From Metopolophium dirhodum (lineage: Eukaryota > Arthropoda > Insecta > Hemiptera > Aphididae): a stretch of 64,000 bases of DNA. The notes beneath the pieces were generated by a model, which did no database searches, was not told the DNA's origin, and was given only the letters and a program-made list of their open reading frames with translations. This document shows, in pieces, positions 1 through 12,509 of the stretch (position 1 is the stretch's first letter; each line of letters starts with the position of its first letter). Location of the stretch: assembly GCF_019925205.1 (NCBI RefSeq), contig NC_083563.1, positions 2,294,001 through 2,358,000 of the forward strand, given 5' to 3'. The position numbers and the translations under genes were made by a program.

Positions 1-3000
1 TTTAGTTTATTCCTTCTACTGTAGTAAGTTTTCAATTATTTAATAAACTGTGTTTGAAAACGTTTCGGAGCGGCTATCTGCCAGTGACATTTGTTTACTC
101 TTTCGAGTTCACCGGTGCGGTAATCAAATTCAATTTACCATGTTTATTTGTTTTTTTGGATTCTATTGATATAAACACAAGATGTAATATATCTATAAGC
201 GATACAAAAAAAAAAATAAATTATTTTGACCTCTTAACTGATAAACATAATTTTTATTTTGGTTTTACGTCAAACATGTTTCATTTTTAATGCTAGGTGT
301 AAAATGTACCTGCAATAGTAGGTGTCTGATCTATAGTGTGTATAGATTGTAAGTAGGTATACAACACTTATGTAATTAGTTTGACTGTATGCCACATAGA
401 ATTGTGAAATTATAATAAATACCTACCTACATTGTTTTATGAATTAATGAAATTGTTAGAAAAAGTTTTAGAATATTTATATATAATTAATATTATAGGT
501 ACCTATTGGCTATTACCAATGAAAACCTATGCAATTATTGTAATTAAAAACATTATATTAATTGTAATAGTTGAAATTGTTGATCAAAATACTTTTTGCA
601 TGGGCATAATATTGAATTTATATTATCTTTAATTCTATAAAAACGTGTAGTACCTATAGTCTATAGAATATAGGTAAGTGATAAGTTTGACATTATAATA
701 TAATAATATTAAAGTAACGATATAACGAATAATACATGCTACTCGTGAGTACCTATATATTTGAGTGTAACAAGAAATGTATTAAGTTTTCAATGATGTT
801 TTTATTTTCATAATATATATATTATATTTTCTCTTCAATATTTTTTTTTTGCATAGATATTATAATATTAAGTGATTTTAAATGTACATATTATAATCCC
901 TATTAGATCCTAGATATAGATCATTAATTTTATCTATAATATAGGTAATACTCGTAGATATTTCGATTGTCTGATTAATTTTTCTAATTATAAAGATATA
1001 CTACTGCTATGGCAATCATTGAAAAAAACTGCAGACAATCATATTTCTAAGCATGTTTACATATTAATATATTATGCCCATGTACTTAATACCTCGTGTC
1101 TGATTAAGTTCTATGAAGTTTCTATTAAGTGTATTATTCGTAGAGACTTCTTTCCTCGCTTTATTACTTGAAAATATTGCATAATATTATAATATGTGAT
1201 ATGATGTAATTAATTGCTCTTACATACCACCAGCACAGGTTACTGGCTTTAATAAATTAAAGAACAATAAGTTGATATGTTAACCCACATAATAGAAGTA
1301 AAACATGACCACTTATGTTTGAATATAATTATTATTTGTACTTAATCCTAAATAAGCCCAATAAGTTTTTAGTCGATTTTGTGAAATAGCACAAGGGAAG
1401 TGGTCCATTTTTCGGTATACTATTTGAATTTAAAATTAAAACCTGATGGTAAACTCTAAATACAATATTGTTTTTCATAAGTGAATTCCTTGTTACTAAT
1501 ACGTGTGGAATCGAATACCTATATTGTTATAAATAAAATAAATGCTTGATTGTGTTAACAAAAATCTACGGTGATGCGTGGAAATCAGCAACCGAAAAGA
1601 ACTTGTTAAAATTATAGTTTGGTTAAATCAATTTTTTTTTCTTCGTACGACAATTTATTGATGTAAGGTGTTGTTAAGAAAACTACCTATGTATAACATG
1701 TATATATATATTCTGTAGCCACAAGTGTAGTATAAATATATATATATAATATCTGTTATCGATTAAATGATTTTTGTCAATGAATGAACAGCGTATCGTA
1801 TTGTATGGGATGTATCGCGTTGAGTGCACCGTGCACGCGTAATTTGATCGCAATCTATATTTTTCGAAAAAAAAAAAAGAATGGAAAAAATGGAAACTGA
1901 ATGGCTGCGGAGTCAAAAGGTCCAGCGGGTAAGGATGGAATCGATAGGATTTTTACCGATGCGCCCACATTGATGACAGTTGTGTTCCACTTTTGTATAA
2001 TATATTATATTATCGTGTCACTGCGCGTTCAATTATGTATGCTATGAAATAATATTGTCATTGTACGATTATAATCTGTGGTCGAGCGGACTGTGTGGAA
2101 ACAAAACTGCCAATCTCTAATCGCTGTTGGAAATCTGGGTACAAAAAGAAAAAAAAAATCCCTCTATTCATACCGGACGTATCGATTAAAACAGAACTGT
2201 TTCACGGGGACTATTTCAATCGTGGTAAGACGATACACGGTGGTAAATCGGATATTTTATTTTACAGAAAAAAACCGAGAGAGAGAGAGAAAAAAAAACA
2301 ATAAAACGTGTACTTTTTGTTCTATTTCATAAGCTCCATTCAAAAATATGTTCTGACGGTACAATATAATTTTTATTATTATTCGGTAGGCGTTTCCGGC
2401 AGCTCTGTGTTTTTTTCCTTCAATTTAAACAATATAACTGCCAACTGGAAAAACCACAGAAACAGCAGCACTAGCAGCAAACATATCAATTATCCCATTG
2501 TATCCGAACACAAATCGGACACAAAGATACCCCATCGGGATTTCACATATTATATACATACACAATTATTATATTAAACTACGTCTTTTTTTTTAATACG
2601 GTATAATGTTTTAATAATAGCCAACGAGCTACGTTTTTTAAATTATGATTTTTTTTAATTCAATGCTCTGAAATGGGCGGGTACGTCAACGCCCATCTAG
2701 TCGGTCCATAAAAACGTCAAACGAAGATATTATCCTGCTTACTAACTAATTACCTATAACATTCAAATTGTACATAAATGCTTTATCTGTTTTTACTTTT
2801 TTCTCTTCAAAATAATTGTTTAAGGATGATTTATTACTTTAATAATCTATACATATAATATATTGTAATCTAGATTTTCTTTCCAAAAATTGTTCTAAAT
2901 GTTTACTTAAATTTGAAGATACACTTAAAAATAAAATTTAATACCATATTTTTTAATATTTTAGTTCATCGATTACATTGTTACATTATTATATCTTGAT

Positions 3001-5130
3001 AATTCCTTAGAATTTGACTCAACAACAAAATTGTGTTGGATATCAGCTGTTAAGAGCAGTAGAGAATCATCGCCAATTCCGTTAGCATTCCTTGGATTCA
3101 CCAAAAATCAGTAGAACTAAAATGTTCTATTATGATTTCTCAATTCAAAAGAAATCAAATAATAAAAATCAATAAAAATATGCACACTCGTAATTCGTCC
3201 ATAAAATCTGTGGAATGTCAGCGTTTACAAACTGACATGTTTTTTTTTAATAAAATTAAATATATAGGTACCTATATATATATAATTATTTTTTGAAATA
3301 TAAATGACGTTTTAAGTGGCAGACATTTTCAATAATGATTGAGAGCGGAGAAAAATTCAGACCTACCCACTCCAAACGCGGTTTGTAATCATTTAGCTCA
3401 AGCACAATATTGTACGGGCATACAGCTGGTATAAATTCAATGACTTTAACATAGGTACTACACACGCTGTCGTTACTAGTGAGTACTACATCTATATATA
3501 TTATATATGTATATATATATACAATTAGATGGTCCAATAACTTAATTGTTTATGATCTTCTTGCAGTAGTGAACGTTTTTATCGAAGGGTTGTCAGGACG
3601 ATCGAACCCTTATTGTTTATTTAGTCATTAAATTATAGTCAAACTGAACTTTCACAAAACAATTTGAAAAAAACCAATTTATTAATTGATATAAGTAGTA
3701 TAGTAAGTATGATTATAGGTATATGTTATTATAAAATTATGTTACGGTAACAAACATTTTCTTGAAATTGTTTCGAATTAAAGTTATATACGTATAATAG
3801 TTGGTAATTCATAGTATTATTAAAAGTCTTATATGGTTATATGAAAATGTTATCTACTTGGATGTAATTTATGACGTTTTTTAATTGATTGAATAACTTT
3901 TATTGCAAAAATGAATAATAATATTGGTAATTTATTGTAATATTGTAATTTAATGAAGATACATCTGATCGATTTACAAAATGTGCAGTAAGAAAATACG
4001 TATACTTCTACGGGTGGACATTGGACAAGATAGGCACTTGAAAAATTAAAATAATAATCTATTACTAGATACCTAATATATAACTGAAATATGAGTCTCG
4101 ATACAAGATACATTCAAAATTTTCGTTAAGATAATAAATACTTGGTTTTTTTAAGCTTTAGATATAAATTACTAGATTACTTTTGTTTAAAAATTATTCT
4201 CCAAGTAAAATTGCTAAAATGTAAAATATCCTTCAATATTATTTATTTAAATATTTAATGTGGTTAAATATGCTTAAAATACCTAGTTATAATTGCTATC
4301 ACTATTATTAATTAATATGCCTATTTACTTATTCAATAGAATTACTATTCAGATTTTAGGTAATGAAAACAATTACCTGTACCTATAAAGTATAAAAACA
4401 CTTGCAATATCTGAGTTTAGGTACTGTTCAAAAATTATTTGTACTACAATACATTGCAAAGTACTGATCTTTTTCAGCTTTTCTTATGAATTTATGATTA
4501 AATTTCTGATTCCAACAATCGGCTAATGCAAATTCGAAAACTATTATATGACAAAATTATTATTATTATTATTATTATTATTATTTGTTAAATTCCAAAA
4601 GCTTTGCTCTAGAGGACCTTAATCAAAAATGACCCAATGTTTTGTACAACAATATTTTTCGCCACTGTCATATTTCGCACTTAAGATGAAGACATTCTAT
4701 GAATTGACGTGTCCAAGAAGATATCAGAGAATAAAATACATAAATATAAAACACGTATCAATATATAAATTGTCATTAATGAATGAACTATAAATTATAA
4801 ATGTTGATAACATCCTGATAATGGTTAATAAAATGAAAAAAATTAATTTAGGTTGAAAAAATTATATATGGATGAAGCTATTATTAGGCTTTCTGGGGAA
4901 TTAAGTTGAATATTCAAAACACATAACCGGACTGAACATTTTAACAACTATTATTACCTACATTTGAAGTTTCAGGGCGGGGGAGGCTAAGACTCCTTGT
5001 GTACATGTATCTATAATCCATTTATGTATTATCTATACAATGAGTTATTTATTCAAACACGATAACACCAATATTGAGATAAACATGTAAGAATATATTT
5101 TGTTTGATAATATATCGCATGTTAAGTACA
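1..5130. other. No gene recognised
   Basis: AT-rich DNA with short chance frames, a few homopolymer runs and one ATT microsatellite. A slightly more GC-rich patch at about 1900-2560 has no recognisable coding pattern. Confidence 0.6.
4557..4587. repeat. (ATT)n microsatellite
   Basis: About ten ATT units in AT-rich DNA without genes. Confidence 0.85.
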
Positions 5131-5132
5131 TA

Positions 5133-6103
5133 GATAATATAAGAATGGATAGGACATGCCTAAACCAGTTCCATATGGGGCCGTGTGCTTTTTTGGGGAA
5201 GAGAGAACGTAAGGAGAGAAAGACGATATGGGGCTTTTTAAGGTTATGTACAAAACTATTTTATTAAATAATAATGATAACATGATAGTCAGTTATATTT
5301 AGATATTTGTCAGTTTGTATTTTGATTGTTGTGCCACTTGTGCCTGGAAAATTACTCTAAACTTTGTTAAATATTTAAAATATTTAAAATATTTATTATT
5401 ATTTATCAATTATCATATCAATATTTGTCCCATATAACCAGTGGTGTATTGGTACGGGTACGCGGGCATACGCCGTATACCCATCAGAAGATTTTCGATT
5501 TTCGGCGTATACCCAATGTAAAATCTTATTTTACGGGTATACGCTTCCAAAATAACCAGAAAACCAAATGAGATTTAAAATTTATTTAATAGTTCATATA
5601 GGAAAAAAACGTTATTCGTATTAATAAATTGATGTATTAATGAATTATTTATCAATTGAAGTAGGTATTGAATATAAGTTATATAACAATATGCGTTGTG
5701 TTTAATGTATTTTAAGACTTTAAGTTCAATTTAGTAAACCCAATATTGAATTCAAAAAATCTTTGTGGTAAATTCTATAGATTGTACCTAAAATAATAAT
5801 GTTATTATTATTTTAATTTTTTTGACATTCGAGTTGATTTTGTTTTATTTTCTATTGTTACATTGTACAAAAATTAATAAAATAATGTTAAAAACTATGT
5901 ACTAATTGAACTGCAATAACGTTATATAATATATACGATGATATAATTTGATCGTTTAGGTTACATACAATATATTTTATTGGTGCGTCGTGCGTATACC
6001 CATAAATATATTTACCAATACACCACTGCATATAACCTTAAAAATAGTATCACTTAAGTTTCATGTGATAAGTTCTTATGTCCTATCGATTTTTATATTA
6101 TCC
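5133..6103. repeat. Older repeat with ~25-bp inverted ends, hosting the 5439-6028 element
   Basis: The left end GATAATATAAGAATGGATAG (from 5133) and the right end near 6079-6103 (reverse complement GGATAATATAAAAATCGATA) are imperfect inverted repeats. The interior next to the left end (GGATAGGACATGCC ... TTTTTTGGGGAAGAGAGAA) resembles 20936-21012 and 43257-43333. The hAT-like element is nested inside it. Confidence 0.5.
5439..6028. mobile_element. Non-autonomous hAT-like element, 590 bp, 8-bp TSD
   Basis: Perfect 16-bp inverted ends CAGTGGTGTATTGGTA / TACCAATACACCACTG flanked by the direct repeat CATATAAC (5431-5438 and 6029-6036). The 8-bp duplication and CAGTGGTG ends are typical of hAT transposons. 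No transposase frame. GTATACCC words recur near both ends, and a hairpin lies at 5505-5544. Confidence 0.85.
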
Positions 6104-9100
6104 ATGGTTAAGTTTGTTAGATATTCATGTACATACATTATTTAAGATCTAACCAATTATTTGCCTACTTTATAATTTTGGGTATAAACTATACGACTAT
6201 ACATATTTAGGGAAACCGTTAATCAAACTCTAATACTCTATGATTGTACTTATATTATGTTATAACTCATAACTTAAAAATATTAATTTCAACAGAAAAT
6301 GGTTTCATAAATGTTCGACTGATTAATATTTTAATTTCAGTTAAATCACTGTGAATACATTTGTATACAGATATTTTTCGTTTCATTTATTTTGAATAAA
6401 TATAGGTATTAAAATTACAATAAATAAAAAAATATAAATTTGTTTTATTTTCAGATTTTTTTAGTTTATTTTTTATTCTAATATCATATATCATTTAAAT
6501 AATTTATGTGGGTGTAAATAATCGACAATTTACAATTTACATAATAGCTGCTAGGTATATATCAATATATGTTATATACACGCACAAAATGCACGACTGT
6601 TTATATTAATTTTAGTATTTTTTATGTATGTTTTAGTATTGAAATAAAACAAAATATTTACGGTTGTGCCCAAAATCAGTGAAATTATAATAGTATTATA
6701 GTATATACATATATACAAATATATTTTAACGATAGAAAAAATTCAAAGTACTTATATAGTTGATGTTTCGTGAAAAGCGCTCTTATAATCCTTTATAATG
6801 AGTGCATCGTATACTGTCGATATTTTTGTGGTAAGACTGTTTATATGCGCAGTTTCCAAGGGTTCGAGGGACCCTTAAATGAAAACAATTAAAATAAGGT
6901 ACAGGTTAAGTTCTGTGGCGGTAAGGGGTGGTGAAGTGGATCACGTGTCTGACACGATCTGGCTCTCGGGTGTAGGAAAAAAATATTGTTAAACTTTAGT
7001 CAGAGAAAGGAATCATTAAAAACACGTTTTAAAAGCACCAAGAATCGTAATGGGGGTTTTCTAATGACGGCTGGGGAATGCGATCAAAAATGAGGATATA
7101 TAATACCGTTCCAGAGTGGAATGATTATTGCAATCTATTTCCAATTAATATCGGTCTCATTCCGGAGTTTCACCATGTTGGGCAGTTTTTAATGAACAAA
7201 AACCTGTCACTGGTTTTAATTAAAATTATTATAATTCAGTGTCGTATCTAAGACGCTTTTCTACGTGCTTTTAAATTATTTAAAATCGCACATCTCATAA
7301 AAGATTATTGAACATTAATAACGCTGAACCCTTCCGTAGTCCTGTTCCATTATTATAACGTTTTGTTCAGTCATAATTTTTAAATACTATGTCAAAAATT
7401 AAATTATACGGTAAAAATATGTAGGAATAATGAATATATATATAAAATAATAATACTTAACGTGCAATCAATACAATATTAAGGAGAGTATGAGACAGGT
7501 ACTAAAATAAGATACCTATTAATATTCTCTGTTCTTATACAAATAGTTTTCCCCGCTAACAATCGTATTAGATGAGATTTTGTCTTAGCGCTGCTGGCAA
7601 TAAATGTAACCGTATTATTTTCTAAAGTTTTTAATACTACGGTACATGATGTGATAAATAAAAAATATCAATTACGTGATCGGTCATTTCACTTAGTGGA
7701 ATTATTATAGATTCATATATCATATCATATACATCTACCTGACTATCTGCCGTGCTTATTATTAACTATAGGTACGTACGCACTACGACTATACATATAA
7801 TATGGCCAATAAGAGTTATTATACATCGCATAATACAACTCGAATACCTACGCCTATGTAATATTGTAATCGAAAAACATCTTCAAAACAAAATGTAGTC
7901 TGTACAACAGCAAGTATATAGCAGCAGTTATTATTGTAAGCGACCAATATTCACACGGGACAAAAACATTTCGACGACAATTGTCGGTCCTTTTGTACGA
8001 ACCTTTATTATTATTTTAATCAAAGATATAATAATAATATATTATATCAAAAATGAAATGATTGCGTTATATATACCTTAGCGGCGCGGTGGCGTACATT
8101 CATCGTAATATATACATGTATAGGGGTACCGTAAACTCACCTGTTCGGCAGAGTCGGTCACGTCTCCTCGGGACATGTTCGCTATTGACAACGATACAGT
8201 TTTTTTAACATTTTTTTTTTTTAGCGGATAACAGAAATAAAATAATAAAGTGAAAAGAAACGAAACTCGAAGGGGTTGCAGTGATGTGCGTATCGTGGGA
8301 GTGTTATGTAGCGGGTCCGGGCATTAGTGGTTATAATAATATAATTATATATATATATATTATTATACATATGCACAGAAATGGGAGCGCGGTGGTGCGG
8401 CGGTGGCGAGGGAGGGCTATTGTGCCAAGAACATATAGCCAGTTTTAGGTCTGCCATTGTCTCGGATTGTTTTAGAATTAAACTATATAATACCCGCCCG
8501 TGAACCAGGACCAGGGTATAAATTTTGTATATATGGAGTGATTCATAACAGTGGCTGCCAGGAGCATAGTGTGTGTTCGACTCTATTGAATGCGCCGCCG
8601 CAGCAGCAGCAGCAGCATTGTGTTTTGTATTATATTAAACTGTGTTCCTCTCTCTAAACGGTTTCCTATTGGCCTTTGTTCCCGTGCGTGCACACACACA
8701 CGCGCGGGCGCGTGCACAAATAATATATATGTATTATATTATTATGTTATATGTATACGTGTATTATATTATTATATGTATAATATATTATTGTGTTTAT
8801 GTAAATATCTATATATATATATATATATATACGTGTAGTATACACCGCGATTCTCTCGTCCTCCCCGAAAGGATGCATCCACTTAACACCGTGGTGTATA
8901 AATATATACACTGCACCGCGGACACAGAACTGAGCTTATAATACTATTGGTGCGTTACGTACATATTATAATATATTATATAAGACGATGGGGTGGTGGG
9001 GTCCGGGGTCATTTACATGTGGTCTGCTTATGTCACCCCCGAAAGTAGGACGGAATCATTATTATTTACCTATATTATATTAAATATATATTAATAGGTA

Positions 9101-9737
9101 ATGCACCGAGTTCTATAAAATATCAAGTTGTATAATGAACATAGTCTTATACTCATATATTATTGTGGTTTATGACTTTAATTTAAGTTGCATATAATAT
9201 CTATTATTATTTATTTAGAAAAATAAACCCCAAGAGGCCAGTGTATAGTCAGTAAGTACATATTACAGGTAAGCGGTATTTGGTATACCGAACTAAACTA
9301 TTGATAAATAATTTTTAGTATGTTTATAACATTATATATATTTATGTTTTTATTGAAAATTTAATCCAATTTTACGAATGCATTGGTATCAATCATTCGG
9401 TTAGTGCAGGGAAGAGAAGCTAAAGCAGGTAATTTCCGAACCATAGTAAATAAAATAAAATATTGCTTGTGCTTTGTATACTTTGTTGCAAGATCGATGT
9501 CCAATGTTGTACGGTCTAAAAATTTTCTTAAAATAAATTGTTGGAGAAGAAAAAAAAATTCAAATTTAACTGTTATTATGTTCATATAACTTATTACAGT
9601 TTGTTATTTTTAATTTACCTAACTTTTACAGGTTTCAAAAAAAAATTTTAATATTTTACAAAACTCTTTTTGTAAAACTTTATTTTATAGGACTCTATCC
9701 ATTAAATGAAATAATTGTTTAGAAATCGGTTCCAATT
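6104..9737. other. Intergenic, with a CpG-rich island
   Basis: 6104-8100 shows nothing clear. 8150-8720 is CpG-rich with a CAG run and a plus-strand TATAAA word at about 8517, so it may hold a promoter. (TA)n and TATAT-rich DNA follows. Confidence 0.5.
8141..8176 (-). other. Possible first coding exon (12 codons), weak
   Basis: ATG at 8176 opens MSRGDVTDSAEQ and runs into a strong donor CAG|GTGAGT at 8140 on the minus strand, in a CpG-rich island (8150-8720). No downstream exon to the left could be identified, so this may be chance. Confidence 0.2.
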
Positions 9738-9745
9738 CATATACA

Positions 9746-10038
9746 CAGTGGCGCCGATCTATATTTCATGTTCCGGGGAAAAAATTCTGGTATTAGACCC
9801 ACCTACTTAAAAAAAAATTTTAGCTACTCTCGATAATCGTGATATACTGCCTGGTGACCTGCCATACTCATACTATTATTGCCTATTCTTCACACTTACC
9901 ATTATTGTTAAATTATGATGATGTTTAAATATAAAATACCACTAATGACTGATCACTGATTATCACCCACCCACCTGACCCAACCATAAATAGTTCTGGA
10001 GAATTTTACACAGTTTACACCCGTGTTTAGCGCCACTG
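9746..10038. mobile_element. hAT-like MITE, 293 bp
   Basis: Inverted ends CAGTGGCGC / GCGCCACTG, flanked by CATATACA (9738-9745) and CATAAACA (10039-10046), an 8-bp target duplication with one mismatch. No coding content. Confidence 0.75.
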
Positions 10039-11411
10039 CATAAACAATATATATATATGGTATTATAATAATTATATTATATTATGTATTAATATCTAAA
10101 GGTGTATAATATTAAGGTACTTACAATTATCTCGAATAAAAATAATTATCATAATTATCTTCGGGTCTATCGACGACTGTTCGTAAGTAGGCCTAGTAAA
10201 TATAATATAATAATATATATTATACACATAGGGTGAGCTATCGTGTTTTCCTATTTTTCTGATTTTTCTGATTTTCCTGTTTTTTTTTTTTTTTTTGTTA
10301 CAGCTATGCAGACCTAACATTCAAACATAATAATAATAGAAGAAAACTTCGTCCATTTTATTCCTTCATGACAATCTATAGTTGGATGAGTTAATCAGAT
10401 AAATCTTATTCTTTACGCAGTCCTCCCAGCGTAATTGAAATCTTCCCAACGGTCCCTTACCTATTCCTTTCGGATTTTCCTTAAATACTATCTTCCTCAA
10501 AGATTCTTGTATTTTCTTTACATGACTTGCCCATTCCAGTTTTTAATTTTAATTTTCCGTGTTAGGTACGCGTACAAAAACGGGAAAACACAATGCCCCT
10601 CCATGTATGTTTATAGAAATATATAGTGTTTTATATATTGTTCCACATGAGTGACCGAAGCCTTAAGTTATGAATTTAATCCCTGCCTCCGCCCCCCACC
10701 GAATAGGGGCTGTTAATTTATCGCAAGAAATATCAAACGGGTTTTCACCATTTTTACTTTGCTGCTTAAATAATTATATGTGCATACATAATTGTATTTG
10801 CAATAAACCTTTTACAGTACGTGAGTAGGTACATTAGTATACTCGAACGTAATTATTATTTTCATTTTCAATTGAGACGCTTTCTGCCGATAAACGTTTC
10901 CGTGTAACTTTTGTAGAGTGGCATTTTGTTGTGCAATTAAGCCTGTTTATGCAGCGTCGAACAAAAGAATGGTTTTCTTCAGGTTACTTTGATTTGGTAA
11001 AAAATATAAAAATGTTATAATGGTTACTTAAGAACGCTTTTACGAAGTTCTGAGTAAATGTTATTATTAAGTGAAATTGAATCGAGCTTACACGTGGTAA
11101 CAACTAAAGGTTAAAGGCGTCTCTTATGCAATATCATTGTAATTTATCCCTATTTAGTATTTAGCTTTGATATTTTCTCTCTTGAAGTCAGCATTATAAC
11201 ATTGGTTTGTTAAAAAAAAAACTTGGGTCGAAATTTTAAAAAGGTTAAAATATGTCAAACACATAAAATCGTTAATTACGATTTACGACTACAAAACCTG
11301 AACATTTTCTGATATCCTACATTTTGTTATTTATACATACCTATTATATTAAAGTGCAAAAATGTATTGCTATTTAACTTCGGAAATTAGTTATACGCAA
11401 TATCAAAAATT

Positions 11412-11479
11412 TGGGGGGGGGGGGGGGTCTTAAAAAGTCCGTTTTTAGTTGTGTGGGATCGAAGCCCCCCCCCCCCCCC
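11412..11479. repeat. Paired poly-G and poly-C tracts
   Basis: AATTT followed by about 15 G, then about 40 bases, then about 15 C and TGAAATT. The arms are complementary and can pair. Similar isolated G runs occur at 42197-42210 and 31976-31985. Confidence 0.75.
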
Positions 11480-12471
11480 TGAAATTGTAATGGATTTCCA
11501 CTTATAGTTGTATGTATTAACGTGGTAGTTTTCGTGTACTTACCTAAGTGACTAAGTCCTACGTGAATAATAATATCATATGAATGGTAATAGTTTTTAA
11601 ACGACAACACAATTTTAAATTGTAGTTTCTCTAATGTCTAATGTTCACGAGTAATGACTGTAGTCGGAGTGTCGGACAGACTGTTTAGTACAGTATACCT
11701 ATACGATGTTTCCACAAATTAAGATATATAGTTTAAGATATCTCGAGAAAGCCAACGGGATCGCGATCTTCAAGGAGGACGAAGTTCTGCGGTCGAAGTT
11801 GAGTGACGATTATCCGGTCCACGGTTCTGAGAAATGTATTTTTCTATACCTAGTCAAAAAGTTTTTACTTATTATTGTAGGCGCAGAATAGTATCAATCG
11901 GACGCGTGCAAATCAACGAGACCGTGTCTTTTGGAAGTAAAAAAAAAAACTCACACACGGCATGTGCGTTAGACAATATGTTATACGCGCACAACGAGAA
12001 CTTTTAAACTGTATAATATAATATACTATGTATATACCTACTACCGCTATCCGCTTGTCGTCGACGACCGCAATTCATCATCATCACATTTTATTGGAAC
12101 ACTCGAGAATACATACGAGTACGCCGCCACGGTTTTTAGAATTGGAGTGTTTCCCTCGCGTATTATATTATCATCCCTGCCGACGGTCGTACCTAATACG
12201 TATATATAATATACAGTGACCCCTCCATCACACAATCGACTGCAGGCCATCAACGAACATTTCGACAACAACAATAATAATATAAAATATTATATTATAT
12301 TATATTATTGTTGCGCCGGCGTACGTGTATATAATATTTATAATAATGATAATATCATATAATATATTATTATGGAACCGATTACGCCGAGGGTCAGATA
12401 CATACACACACACACACACATACACCCATATACATAAATAAATACTACGCGCATCACGACCATTATAATAT

Positions 12472-12473
<2 letters not shown>

Positions 12474-12508
<35 letters not shown>
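12474..12508. repeat. (GT)n microsatellite
   Basis: About 17 GT units; a (CA)n run lies close by at about 12402-12420. Confidence 0.9.
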
Positions 12509-12509
<1 letters not shown>

